Of a DNA stretch of 47,756 nucleotides, positions 8,707 to 18,475 are shown in pieces. Below the pieces are notes generated by a model. The model had not been told where the DNA came from and made no database searches. It saw only the letters and a list, made by a program, of their open reading frames with translations. Location: positions 1-47,756 of the forward strand of contig MNWZ01000086.1 of assembly GCA_001871925.1 (NCBI GenBank). The letters are read 5' to 3'. Source of the DNA: Zetaproteobacteria bacterium CG1_02_53_45 (GTDB taxonomy: Bacteria; Pseudomonadota; Zetaproteobacteria; Mariprofundales; Mariprofundaceae). The first letter of the stretch is position 1. Each line of letters opens with the position of its first letter. The position numbers and the translations under genes are program-made.

Positions 8707-11337
8707 TTATTGCGTCAGTTGCCAGTAATAAAATGGCCATGCGCCGAAGAGTGTGTACGAGGTATGCGCATCATTCTGCTGTTCTACGCGGCCCGCCAGC
8801 TTGCCTTCGGCGCTGATTTTTGCGCTGCCACGGTAAAAATCGTCCTGCTGTTGCAGTTTGATAAAGCTGAATGTTGTATCCTTCCCTGCGATGCGGAAAC
8901 GGCTTTCCAGTTTTTTAAATGCGTGCAGTCTGGTTTCCGGCGTTTTGAAGCCGAGCATTTCGGTCAGTGACTCGGCCTTGCCCTGCTGTTTCCACTCGCC
9001 ACTGTAGATCAGGATATCTCCGTTGGTTTGCTGCCACTGTGCACTATGCAGATCGGGGATATTACCATGCAGTTCCAGGTTGGCATGCAGGGTACCTTTT
9101 ACCTCGGCCTGCAGCACAGGGAAAATGCCCTGAATCTGCTCCAGTTGCACATCCCTGAAGCGTACCTTTCCATGCAGGCCCAGCCCCTTCTTGTTCGGCT
9201 GTAAAACAAGGCTGCGGGATGTGATCTCTCCGCCTGCAAAAGCTGCCTTCAAATCTTTCAGCCTGAGTTTTCCGGCCTTCCATACATATGCGGCATTCAG
9301 CTCCTGCCAGTCATTCTGTAACAGATTTACATTCACCTGTTGGATGGAACCGCTGATTACCATCTTGTCGCCCGCCTGCCCGGGCGGGGCAGGCAGCCTG
9401 TTTAAATCCAGATGAGCAGAGAGCAGATCGATTTCTCCGCGCTGGTCAGCAAAGGATAGGTAGCCTTTAATTTCGGCCGGCCCGTGAATGCCGTCGAGCC
9501 GCAGGCGATGACTGCTCAAGCGCCCCTCGCTTACCGCAACAGCGCCGCTCGCATTCCACGTTTCACTGCCAAAGTTCTGCAGCTGCCAGTTTCCGTTCAT
9601 CTGCTGCAACCATCCCTGCTCACTGTTTTCAGGCCAGCTCGATGAACTGCTGCCTTTGACAATGCCGCGGAAACTGTTCAGCTGCCCGGTCATGCGGATG
9701 GATCGGGCCTTTAATTGATCAAAGTTGACGGCAACATGGCTGATTTGCAGTGATTGCCGTTTACTCTTTTTTAACCACTTCAGCTGCTGCAGTGTTGCAT
9801 CACCCAGCTGACAATCATGCAGTGCTATGGCTTTGAACTGATTGCCATGGTCGTTGCCATCCCATGAAATTTCAGCCTGACACAAGGCAGCTGTTTTTGC
9901 CGGTTTGGCGAACAACTCGCCATAAGCAACAAGAGCACTGCCGGCATCGACTTTCAGGCCGAGTTTTTTGGCATTGCCATTCTGCACCAGTTGCAGCTCA
10001 CCGTTGATGATGCCGGACGCCTTGATGTCGGGGCGTGCATCGAGCGAGGCAAGCAGCACATTGGATAGCGGCTGCCAGAAACGGCTTTCCACCTGTTCTG
10101 CGACAATAAACATCTTTTTCAGGCCGGATGTTTGTTGCGAACTGGTGATTTGCATGCTGCCGCCGATGCCCGGAGAGGTCAGTGTAGCTTCAGCCTGCCA
10201 TGAACTGGCATTTCCGTTGAGTTTACCCGTCGTGAGCTGCAGCTCCGGCAAAGCTATCTCTTGATCATCATTGTAATGAAAACGTCCCTGCTTGAGATTG
10301 AAGCCGATCTCGCCCTGCCATGCCTCGTGATTCCAGCGGATATTGGCATCGAGTTTGGTGCTGCCGAACAACTGCTGGTGGAATTTAACGCCTGCCGGCA
10401 TAACAGGTGACCAGGTTTGCAGTTCAATATTGCCTGCTTGCAAGCGGGTCGAGCACTGGTTCTGCAGACATTGTCCGTTAATGGCAATAACGGCCGAATC
10501 ACTGAGGTGAATAAAGCTGTCATGCCAGTTAAGCTGATCCTCATCCGGATGACGCAGCTTGCCACGCAACCTGACCGGCTCCTCCTTATCATCGCTGCTC
10601 AGTTCGAGCTCTCCGAATACTGCCCAGTCACTGTTTTTGATAATATCCAGCGTCAGGGCACCACTGAGCGCACCGTTCTTCTGGCTGATAAATGCATGCA
10701 CTGCTTTGGGGGTAAATGGCTGGATTCTGGCAAGTGCGACCTGATCGAATTTCAGTTTGCCGAAACCGCCTTTGATTTCGCCACTCGCGAAACTCAAGCT
10801 GCCATGGCCACTGATCGACTGTTTATCCTGTTGAGCCTGAATTTCCCACAGGGTTTCGCTGTTTGGGCCAATGTCCCTGAGTTCAAGATGCAGGTTATTG
10901 AGTATGTCTTTGCCATCCATAGTCTGAATGGTGCTGCGAATCAGGTGAATGCGTTCAACAGGTAGTGCGGAGATAGAGCCCGAAGTCAGCTGCATGGAAC
11001 CGGGCCTGATTTTGATCAGGGCATCATGGATATCGAGCGTGTCCACTTCAACCTTGCCGAGCAGCAGTGGCAGCAGGCGGATAGTGATGCTGATATGACC
11101 GGCCGCAATCTCGTATTGGGGGTGTTTGAATGAAACCCTGTCCAGCCTCAGACCGATGCCGTGCAGCAAACTCAGCGATGTCTGTTCCGCCTGCAGCTTT
11201 ACATCGGTGAAGCGGGTGAGTTCACGGTCAAGGTGTGCCTTGACCTCCTGCACATCCAGTCTGACCCAGAAAAGTGCAACTGCCAAACTGACCAGGGCTG
11301 CGCCGGCAAACAGGATCCTGCGCAGCCCTTTCGTCAC
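8707..11337 (-). CDS. Large AsmA/YdbH-like translocation-associated protein
   Basis: Single N-terminal TM followed by about 830 aa beta-rich AsmA-like sequence (VKLQAEQTSLSLLHGIGLRLDRVSFKHP). Confidence 0.65.
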   Translation of the reverse strand: MTKGLRRILFAGAALVSLAVALFWVRLDVQEVKAHLDRELTRFTDVKLQAEQTSLSLLHGIGLRLDRVSFKHPQYEIAAGHISITIRLLPLLLGKVEVDTLDIHDALIKIRPGSMQLTSGSISALPVERIHLIRSTIQTMDGKDILNNLHLELRDIGPNSETLWEIQAQQDKQSISGHGSLSFASGEIKGGFGKLKFDQVALARIQPFTPKAVHAFISQKNGALSGALTLDIIKNSDWAVFGELELSSDDKEEPVRLRGKLRHPDEDQLNWHDSFIHLSDSAVIAINGQCLQNQCSTRLQAGNIELQTWSPVMPAGVKFHQQLFGSTKLDANIRWNHEAWQGEIGFNLKQGRFHYNDDQEIALPELQLTTGKLNGNASSWQAEATLTSPGIGGSMQITSSQQTSGLKKMFIVAEQVESRFWQPLSNVLLASLDARPDIKASGIINGELQLVQNGNAKKLGLKVDAGSALVAYGELFAKPAKTAALCQAEISWDGNDHGNQFKAIALHDCQLGDATLQQLKWLKKSKRQSLQISHVAVNFDQLKARSIRMTGQLNSFRGIVKGSSSSSWPENSEQGWLQQMNGNWQLQNFGSETWNASGAVAVSEGRLSSHRLRLDGIHGPAEIKGYLSFADQRGEIDLLSAHLDLNRLPAPPGQAGDKMVISGSIQQVNVNLLQNDWQELNAAYVWKAGKLRLKDLKAAFAGGEITSRSLVLQPNKKGLGLHGKVRFRDVQLEQIQGIFPVLQAEVKGTLHANLELHGNIPDLHSAQWQQTNGDILIYSGEWKQQGKAESLTEMLGFKTPETRLHAFKKLESRFRIAGKDTTFSFIKLQQQDDFYRGSAKISAEGKLAGRVEQQNDAHTSYTLFGAWPFYYWQLTQ

Positions 11338-11341
11338 GCTT

Positions 11342-12775
11342 TTATCCCTTTAGCAGTTCGACCAGGCGCTGATTGACCAGACCCGGATTGGCTGTGCCGC
11401 GCGATGCTTTCATCACCTGCCCGACAAAGAAGCCCATCAGCTTGTCTTTACCGCCACGGTAGCCTTCCACCTGGGCCGGATTGGCTTCCATGACCGCAAG
11501 GATAATGGCATCAATGGCGCCGGTGTCGCTAACCTGTTTCAGGCCTTTGGCTGCAATGATGGCATCGGCACTGTCGGCTGATTCCATCATGGCATCGAGA
11601 ACGGTTTTGGCCGCATTGCCCGAGATGGAGCTGTCTTCAATGCGATCGAGCAGTTCAGCCAGTCGCTTGGCAGAAACAGGCGACTCGGAGAGATCCGAAC
11701 CAGCTTCATTCAGGCGACCGAGCAGTTCATTGGCCATCCAGTTGGCACAGCGTTTCGGGTCAACAGGGTGGGCTGCAACCAGTGATTCATACCAGGCTGC
11801 CAGTTCCAGTGTCTGGGTCAGCACATCGGCATCGTAGGAGGAGAGGCCGTACTCGGCTTCAAAGCGCTGGCGCAACTGGCCGGGCAACTCAGGCATACCT
11901 GCCCGGATGGCATCGACCTGCTGCTGTGATACACGCAGCGGCGGCAGATCCGGTTCCGGGAAGTAGCGGTAATCATGGGCTTCTTCCTTGCTGCGCATGG
12001 AGCGGGATTCATTTTTGACCGAGTCCCACAAACGCGACTCCTGCACCACGGCACCGCCATCTTCAATGATTTCAATCTGGCGCACGACTTCAAAATCAAT
12101 GGCCTGCTTGATGAAACGGAAAGAGTTCATGTTTTTCATTTCGGTACGTGTACCGAACGGCTCGCCCGGACGGCGTACCGATACATTGGCATCGCAGCGG
12201 AACTGACCCTTTTCCATATCGGCGCCGGAAACACCGAGAAAACGAATCAGCTGGTGCAGCTGCTTGAGATAAGCAATGGCCTCATCTGCAGAGCGCATAT
12301 CCGGCTCGGAAACGATCTCCATCAGCGGCACGCCGGAACGGTTCAAATCGATATGGGATACGGCATCAAGCCCTTCATGCATCGATTTTCCCGCATCTTC
12401 TTCCATATGAATACGGGTGATGCCGATACGTTTTTCGTCGCCGTCCTTGTTCGGAATATCCAGATAACCATGTTCCACAATCGGCACGGCAAACTGGGAA
12501 ATCTGATATCCCTTGGGCAGGTCAGGGTAGAAATAGTTTTTGCGGTCGAACTTCGATTCCAGATTGATCGTGGCATTGATGGCCAGTCCGGTCAGAATGG
12601 TTTTATCGACGGCAACGGTATTGAGCACAGGCAACTGCCCCGGCATGCCGAGACAGACCGGGCAGGTTTGCGTGTTCGGCTCGGCACCGAATTCGGTGGA
12701 GCAGCCGCAGAAGGCTTTGGTATTGGTGTTGATCTGGCAGTGGACTTCCAGTCCGATTACGACTTCCCAGCTCAT
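11342..12775 (-). CDS. gatB: Asp-tRNA(Asn)/Glu-tRNA(Gln) amidotransferase subunit B
   Basis: MSWEVVIGLEVHCQINTNTKAFCGCSTEFGAEPNTQTCPVCLGMPGQLPVLN. Confidence 0.97.
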   Translation of the reverse strand: MSWEVVIGLEVHCQINTNTKAFCGCSTEFGAEPNTQTCPVCLGMPGQLPVLNTVAVDKTILTGLAINATINLESKFDRKNYFYPDLPKGYQISQFAVPIVEHGYLDIPNKDGDEKRIGITRIHMEEDAGKSMHEGLDAVSHIDLNRSGVPLMEIVSEPDMRSADEAIAYLKQLHQLIRFLGVSGADMEKGQFRCDANVSVRRPGEPFGTRTEMKNMNSFRFIKQAIDFEVVRQIEIIEDGGAVVQESRLWDSVKNESRSMRSKEEAHDYRYFPEPDLPPLRVSQQQVDAIRAGMPELPGQLRQRFEAEYGLSSYDADVLTQTLELAAWYESLVAAHPVDPKRCANWMANELLGRLNEAGSDLSESPVSAKRLAELLDRIEDSSISGNAAKTVLDAMMESADSADAIIAAKGLKQVSDTGAIDAIILAVMEANPAQVEGYRGGKDKLMGFFVGQVMKASRGTANPGLVNQRLVELLKG

Positions 12776-14238
12776 GCTTCACCTCCGAATCCGGCCGGTA
12801 TCTGTAACCAGTCGGTTGCAGCTTCATAAGCTGATGCGGCGCCCAGAATCAGATCTTCGCGCCATGCCGGTGCAATCCACTGCAGACCGACAGGCAAGCC
12901 TTCGACAAAACCGCACGGCTGTGAGAGGCCGGGCAGACCCGCCAGATTCACCGCGATAGTGAAAATGTCGGAGAGATACATGGTCAACGGGTCATCGGTT
13001 TTTTCACCGAGTTTAAAGGCGGTGATCGGGCTGGTCGGCGTGGCAATCACGTCCACCTGTTCAAACGCATCAATGAAGTCCTGACGGATTTTGGTGCGTA
13101 CGCGCTGTGCCTTGATGTAGTAGGCATCATAATAACCCGAGGAGAGGGCAAAGGTGCCGGTCAGGATACGCCGTTTGACTTCCGAGCCGAAACCTTCATC
13201 GCGGCTGCGGGTGTACATGTCGAGCAGGTCTTCCGGATCTTTGCAGCGCTGACCGAAGCGCACGCCGTCATAACGGGAGAGGTTGGCCGAAGCTTCCGAT
13301 GGCGCAATGACATAGTAGGCGGCCACGGCAGCTTCCGTATGCGGCAGGCTGATATCGATGATTTCGGCACCGAGCTCCGCACACCGGCGCAAAGCTTCTT
13401 CGATGGAGGCGCGCACACCCGCATCCATGCCGTCCACGAAATACTCTTTCGGTTTGCCGATCTTTAAACCTTTCATGTCGGTCTTGTCGCAGGAGCCCAG
13501 CCAGTCGATCACAGGCGCATCACTGACGCAAGTGGAGTCCATGGAGTCATGGCCGCAGATGGCGGCCGTGATCATGGCCGAATCTTTTACGGTGCGGGTC
13601 ATAGGTCCGGCCTGATCAAGTGAAGAGGCAAAAGCGATAATGCCGCGACGCGAAACACGGCCGTAGGTCGGTTTCAGACCGGTAATGCCGCAGATCGAGG
13701 CGGGCTGGCGAATCGAGCCGCCGGTATCGGTGCCCAGAGCCGCCGGTGTAAGAGCAGCAGCAACGGCAGCAGCAGAGCCGCCGGATGAGCCGCCGGGAAT
13801 ACGATCGGTATCCCACGGATTGCGGCAGACGCCGAAGGCCGAGGTTTCAGTCGATGAACCCATGGCGAATTCATCCATATTGGTTTTACCGACGAGCACG
13901 GCACCGGCCTCTTTCAGGCGGGTGATCACATGCGCGTCATAAGGGGCGTGAAAGCCTTTGAGGATATTGGAACAGCACTGCGTCGGGCCATCCTGGGTGC
14001 AGAAAATATCTTTCACGGCAATCGGCAAACCTTCGAGCGCACGCGGTGCATGTTTGGCGCGATAGGCATCGGAGGCTTCCGCCTGTGCCAGAACATGGGC
14101 CGGGTCAATATGGACAAAGGCGTTAAGGTTGTCGTTGTGTTCAGCAATACGATCAAGATAGAGACCGGCGAGCGCAACAGCAGTGGTTTCTCCGGCATCG
14201 AGCCGGGTTTTCAGTTCAGACAGCGTAGTAAATGGCAT
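12772..14238 (-). CDS. gatA: Asp-tRNA(Asn)/Glu-tRNA(Gln) amidotransferase subunit A
   Basis: PIAVKDIFCTQDGPTQCCS, GGSSGGSAAAVAA, GTDTGGSIRQPAS amidase signature. Confidence 0.97.
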   Translation of the reverse strand: MPFTTLSELKTRLDAGETTAVALAGLYLDRIAEHNDNLNAFVHIDPAHVLAQAEASDAYRAKHAPRALEGLPIAVKDIFCTQDGPTQCCSNILKGFHAPYDAHVITRLKEAGAVLVGKTNMDEFAMGSSTETSAFGVCRNPWDTDRIPGGSSGGSAAAVAAALTPAALGTDTGGSIRQPASICGITGLKPTYGRVSRRGIIAFASSLDQAGPMTRTVKDSAMITAAICGHDSMDSTCVSDAPVIDWLGSCDKTDMKGLKIGKPKEYFVDGMDAGVRASIEEALRRCAELGAEIIDISLPHTEAAVAAYYVIAPSEASANLSRYDGVRFGQRCKDPEDLLDMYTRSRDEGFGSEVKRRILTGTFALSSGYYDAYYIKAQRVRTKIRQDFIDAFEQVDVIATPTSPITAFKLGEKTDDPLTMYLSDIFTIAVNLAGLPGLSQPCGFVEGLPVGLQWIAPAWREDLILGAASAYEAATDWLQIPAGFGGEA

Positions 14239-14516
14239 CAGTCAATCACCTTCGGCACAACATAGAGGCCGGATTCGGTATTCGGGGCAGGGGTCTGCAG
14301 GGCATCGCGGCGGTTGCTGTTGGTGACAACATCAGCGCGTTGCGGCATGGCAACATCATGCGGATGTGCAGTCGGCGGGACACCATCGGTGTTTATAGCA
14401 GCAAGTTGTTCCACATAACCGATTATACTTGATAACTGGGGGCCGAACTCGGCAGCCTCCTCGTCAGTCAGGCGAATGCGGGAAAGCATCGCCACTTTTC
14501 TTACATCAATTTCCAT
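14238..14516 (-). CDS. gatC: Asp-tRNA(Asn)/Glu-tRNA(Gln) amidotransferase subunit C
   Basis: MEIDVRKVAMLSRIRLTDEEAAEFGPQLSSIIGYVEQLAAINTDGVPPTAHP; adjacent to gatA. Confidence 0.95.
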   Translation of the reverse strand: MEIDVRKVAMLSRIRLTDEEAAEFGPQLSSIIGYVEQLAAINTDGVPPTAHPHDVAMPQRADVVTNSNRRDALQTPAPNTESGLYVVPKVID

Positions 14517-14834
14517 TATCTTATAGCCTCTCACTAAAGCGCATGGACATTCTCCCATGCCGCGATATGAAAACAGACAGTCACGGGGTGAAAAAAGGTC
14601 TGTGCGCGTGATGATCTGGTTTCATATTTAAATCGGAAGCGAAGCATAGCCACAATATGCCATCGACTCCACCGGCAGCTTGCCTGTCCAAACAGACAGG
14701 ATAGATTCAGAACCAATCAGCAGGATTCCCGCAAGATCATTTCAATATGTTGCGGGTCACAGTTTGTCTCTTTTCAGGCGTGTATACTGGGGCGGCAGGG
14801 CTATACTGATACATATTCATGGGGTGAAAACAAG

Positions 14835-15068
14835 ATGAATAGGTCAAACGGGAACAAGAGTGATGATCACCGCGACGATCGGGATAACCCGAACAGGAAG
14901 ACGCGCCTGAATGCGAAGCTGGATGAGTTGATTTCCGAAGAGAAGGACGTGCTGTCAGGCAGTGGTGAGGGCAGGGAACTGGAGCTGCAGGATCGGCTGG
15001 ATCATTTTATGAATCGCTTGCAACAGCGTATGGAGCCCTTTACCCGGCAAACAGAGCCAGGATTGTGA
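14835..15068 (+). CDS. Small charged hypothetical protein (77 aa)
   Basis: ORF with upstream GGGGTG and position ahead of the SH3 gene; no family recognised. Confidence 0.5.
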   Translation: MNRSNGNKSDDHRDDRDNPNRKTRLNAKLDELISEEKDVLSGSGEGRELELQDRLDHFMNRLQQRMEPFTRQTEPGL

Positions 15069-15107
15069 GATTGAGCAGGCTGCTCGCCTGCAAGCAGGAT
15101 TGATGCG

Positions 15108-16226
15108 GTGCAGGGCGATAGCGGCAAGCCGGCTGACAAGCTGTCGCATCGCGATGAAAATGTGGCGGTAGCTGCTGATGTGAAAGATGTTGTGGTCGAA
15201 TCAGCCCCGGCCCATCCTGTTGATGATGATACCTCCTGGTTATCGCATCTCGAAGAAGATCCCGAGGCTGATGAGTGGGATCTGGAGCCGCGCGCAGATG
15301 AGTCCGTCTCTGGCGAATCCGGCCCGGTTGAACAGGCTCTCGCCAGCATATCAGGTCTCGAAGTCCAGCCGCAGGAGGCTGATGACGATGTGCCGGAGCG
15401 TAGTAGTGGTGCATCCAGCCCGGATAAACCGCTGCCCGCGGATGAAACGTTCGGCGTTTACAAAATCAGGGAGCTCAATGAGCCTGAGGCAGTCGGCGAT
15501 GAATCAACATCGAAGCGAGCCATGCAGATCGCTGGTGCTATTGCCATCGCTTTACTGCTGGTCTGGGCTCTGTGGCCAAGTGGTGAACAGGCACAGGTCG
15601 CCGGCAAGCAGGATCAGGTTGCAGAAAAACCGGCACAACCGGCCAAAAAGCCGGTTCCGGTTGTCACTGAACCTGTGCAGGAAGAAAAAGAGGTCGTGCC
15701 GGCAGCGACTGTCGCCACCACTGAAAAACCGCTGGTTCAGGATAAAGCTGAACGACTGACTGTTCTGATTTCGACCGGCAATGTGCGCGATAAACCGGGT
15801 GCTACGGCCAAAGTGTTGTTCACGCTGAAAAAAGGATCTGTGGTCAGCGTGCTTGAATCAAAACAGGGATGGTACCGGATTGTTAGCGCCGACGGCCGCA
15901 ATGGCTGGGCCTATGAGAGTCTGTTTGTTGCGCCCGAAGCGCTGCAAAAGGATCAGCCGAATAAAACCCCGGCAAAAGCAGAGAGTGTTCCGGCTGCAAC
16001 TCCGGTCCCTGCAGAAAAGACGACGCCTGCTTTAGAGCCTGCTCCGGCTGCGAAACCGACTCCGGCTGCAGAGGTGGCAACGCCCGCAGCACAAGCTCCG
16101 ACCGCAGAAGCAACCGCAGAAGCACCTGCGCCTGCAGAACCTGCTCCGACTGCGGAAGCAGCTCCGACTGCAGAGGCGGCAACGCCCGCAGATCAGCCGG
16201 CTGAAAAAGCTGTTGAGCAGCCGTAA
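15108..16226 (+). CDS. Single-pass membrane protein with bacterial SH3 domain and Ala/Pro/Glu-rich tail
   Basis: TM AMQIAGAIAIALLLVWALW; SH3b-like LTVLISTGNVRDKPGATAKVLFTLKKGSVVSVLESKQGWYRIVSADGRNGWAYESLF; low-complexity C-terminus; probable GTG start. Confidence 0.75.
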   Translation: MQGDSGKPADKLSHRDENVAVAADVKDVVVESAPAHPVDDDTSWLSHLEEDPEADEWDLEPRADESVSGESGPVEQALASISGLEVQPQEADDDVPERSSGASSPDKPLPADETFGVYKIRELNEPEAVGDESTSKRAMQIAGAIAIALLLVWALWPSGEQAQVAGKQDQVAEKPAQPAKKPVPVVTEPVQEEKEVVPAATVATTEKPLVQDKAERLTVLISTGNVRDKPGATAKVLFTLKKGSVVSVLESKQGWYRIVSADGRNGWAYESLFVAPEALQKDQPNKTPAKAESVPAATPVPAEKTTPALEPAPAAKPTPAAEVATPAAQAPTAEATAEAPAPAEPAPTAEAAPTAEAATPADQPAEKAVEQP

Positions 16227-16280
16227 TTCTTTTGTCGTTGGGTTGTCGACCTGATTCCGTCGACCTGATTCGATTATGCC

Positions 16281-16910
16281 ATGAGGATATTCTGGCGAGG
16301 ATCGTGCAAACGACTGTTGCTAGCGGCACTGCTGCTATCGTTCGTTGCATGTTCATCATCTCCGCAGTTGCCGGGACTCTCACCCGATGCGGTGATTCTC
16401 GCTTTTGGCGACAGCCTGACTTATGGCTCCGGGGTGAGCTCTGATCAGACCTATCCGGCGGTGCTCTCCAGATTGAGCGGGCACGCGGTGGTCAATGCCG
16501 GAGTGCCGGGCGAAGTCACTGCAGCAGGGCTGCTTCGATTACCCGGATTGCTTGATCAGGCGCAGCCTGAACTGATGGTCCTCTGCCATGGCGGCAATGA
16601 TATGCTCAGAAAAAGTTCACTGGAAAGGACCAAATCCAATATCCGTGCTATGGTCGAACTTGCCCGTTCACGGGGTGTTTCAGTGCTGCTGCTGGCGGTA
16701 CCTCAACCCGGAATATTCATGTCGCCGCCTGCTTTATATCAGGAAGTTGCCGATGCATTGAATACGCCGCTGGAAGCGGATGTGTTGGCTGAAATTCTTG
16801 CCGAACCGGCATTGAAGTCGGATCAGATTCACCCCAACGCACAGGGTTATCGGATGATTGCCGAAGCGGTATATCAGCAGTTGCTGGTGACGGGCGCTAT
16901 TCAGCCCTAG
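16281..16910 (+). CDS. GDSL/SGNH esterase (TesA-like arylesterase), lipoprotein-like
   Basis: LAFGDSLTYGSGV, VLCHGGNDML, DQIHPNAQGYRMIAEAV; lipobox-like VACSSS. Confidence 0.9.
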   Translation: MRIFWRGSCKRLLLAALLLSFVACSSSPQLPGLSPDAVILAFGDSLTYGSGVSSDQTYPAVLSRLSGHAVVNAGVPGEVTAAGLLRLPGLLDQAQPELMVLCHGGNDMLRKSSLERTKSNIRAMVELARSRGVSVLLLAVPQPGIFMSPPALYQEVADALNTPLEADVLAEILAEPALKSDQIHPNAQGYRMIAEAVYQQLLVTGAIQP

Positions 16911-16947
16911 ACAGTTGAGGGTTTCTTGGATGTGTGCGGTGAAGCCG

Positions 16948-17655
16948 TTATACCATCTCGATGGGGCTGCGGTAGATAAAACCGCCATTACTCCTGCTCT
17001 GCGTATCAATATGGTAGATGTCGCAATTATTCGGGTTGGGCTGGGCTTCAAACCACTCATAGGGCAGATGCAGCCACTGCATTACAAAGGCGCGTAAGGT
17101 CACCCCGTGACATACAACAATAATATTGCTGACACCGTGCCGCTCGGCATCACGATGAAACGTGCCGAAGGATTCGTGCACACGCACTGCGACATCAAAG
17201 CGGCTTTCGCCCAGTGGCATGCGCGCCCAGAAACGCCCTTCGTGACTGGCCGCCAGCGTGTAGTGGGCATGCTCCAGCGGGAAACGTATTGGCAGTTCAT
17301 CATCCGGAATACCGTCAAAGAGCCCGAATTGCTGTTCGCACAGGTTGATATGTTCACGGTAGTCGGTATGCGGAAATTTTCTGCGCAGTTCGGCAGCCAG
17401 CAGTTCCGCCGTTTGACGGGTTCGTTCGTAGGGACTGCTCCAGATGCGCAAGGCTACATCATCGGGCAGTGATATCAGTTCGCGCAGCGCCGAACCGGCC
17501 AGCGTGGCCTGCCGTTTGCCGGTCTCGGATAATGCAATGGCGTGATCCGGTGCGGAGCGATGAATGGATGGATCGACATTACCCTGACTCTGGCCGTGGC
17601 GGATGAGGTAGATGTTTTGAACGGACTCTGCGGGGTTAAATCTGGATTCGGACAT
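16948..17655 (-). CDS. Histidine phosphatase (phosphoglycerate mutase) family protein
   Basis: IYLIRHGQSQGNVD, LSETGKRQA, SSPYERTRQTAELL, VCHGVTLRAF. Confidence 0.92.
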   Translation of the reverse strand: MSESRFNPAESVQNIYLIRHGQSQGNVDPSIHRSAPDHAIALSETGKRQATLAGSALRELISLPDDVALRIWSSPYERTRQTAELLAAELRRKFPHTDYREHINLCEQQFGLFDGIPDDELPIRFPLEHAHYTLAASHEGRFWARMPLGESRFDVAVRVHESFGTFHRDAERHGVSNIIVVCHGVTLRAFVMQWLHLPYEWFEAQPNPNNCDIYHIDTQSRSNGGFIYRSPIEMV

Positions 17656-17821
17656 TCGCTCTCTCATTGTTTTGCAAATATTTTTTTGCGCTGTGCCCAT
17701 GCAGTGATGCAGGCAAAACCGGGTTTGCGAATTTACCAATTGCATTGAGATTGTTCGAGCGGTGGATGCGAGGCCGGGGTGGGCATTTGAAGATGGGCAC
17801 GTTTATTGTAGTCAATAACTT

Positions 17822-18475
17822 CTACGGTTCGAATAGACCGATATGAAACAGACTGCCCTGATAGCTGAGAATGACCCCGTTCGGGGTGATCTCTTCCAGC
17901 GTCAGGTTCTTAGCGATGGACTGTTTCTCTTTTCTGACGCTGCCATTGACAAATACCATGCGTCTGGCCGGGTCGCTGTCGTAAATATGGCCTTCGATTT
18001 TAATCTCCGGAAGGGCGTTCTGCACTGTGACGGGAAGCTCATAGCGTGACGGTATATTTGTCTTTGCAACCTGCTCAACCCCGGACGGTGCGTCAGAAAT
18101 CGGTGTGACCGGTGCTATCTCGGGCAGTTTCTCACCGGCTTGTACCGGCGCACTGGCAGGTTCGGAAACTGGCGCTGCCTCAATGCTAGAGGGTGCCTCC
18201 AGAGGTGGCATTTCCGGTTCGGTTACCGCCAGAGTTATGGCCGGATTATCCCCGACAGGCGCCTGCGCCTGATGGTCTGCCACAACGGGCTGCATGGTGT
18301 AAATCCGGCTGAGCAGAGCGATGGCGATAAGCGCGCCGGTCAGGATAAACAGTGGCAGGGCGAGGCGGCGTTTACGCGATTCGGGCTGGGCGATAATGGC
18401 CTGCAGTTGTTGAGAAACGTTGAGGTTGCTGCGTTTTTCTTCTGACTTTCTCAGCGCGTCGAGAATATAGGACAT
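17822..18475 (-). CDS. gspB: General secretion pathway protein B-like
   Basis: MSYILDALRKSEEKR N-terminus; C-terminal IEGHIYDSDPARRMVFVNGSVRKEKQSI. Confidence 0.85.
   Translation of the reverse strand: MSYILDALRKSEEKRSNLNVSQQLQAIIAQPESRKRRLALPLFILTGALIAIALLSRIYTMQPVVADHQAQAPVGDNPAITLAVTEPEMPPLEAPSSIEAAPVSEPASAPVQAGEKLPEIAPVTPISDAPSGVEQVAKTNIPSRYELPVTVQNALPEIKIEGHIYDSDPARRMVFVNGSVRKEKQSIAKNLTLEEITPNGVILSYQGSLFHIGLFEP

Noticed and set aside
11342-14516. gatCAB as a potentially unusual system
   Set aside because: Standard transamidosome operon in many bacteria.
16245-16272. Direct repeat GTCGACCTGATTC(C/G) x2
   Set aside because: Only two 14-bp copies between genes; likely a trivial duplication.
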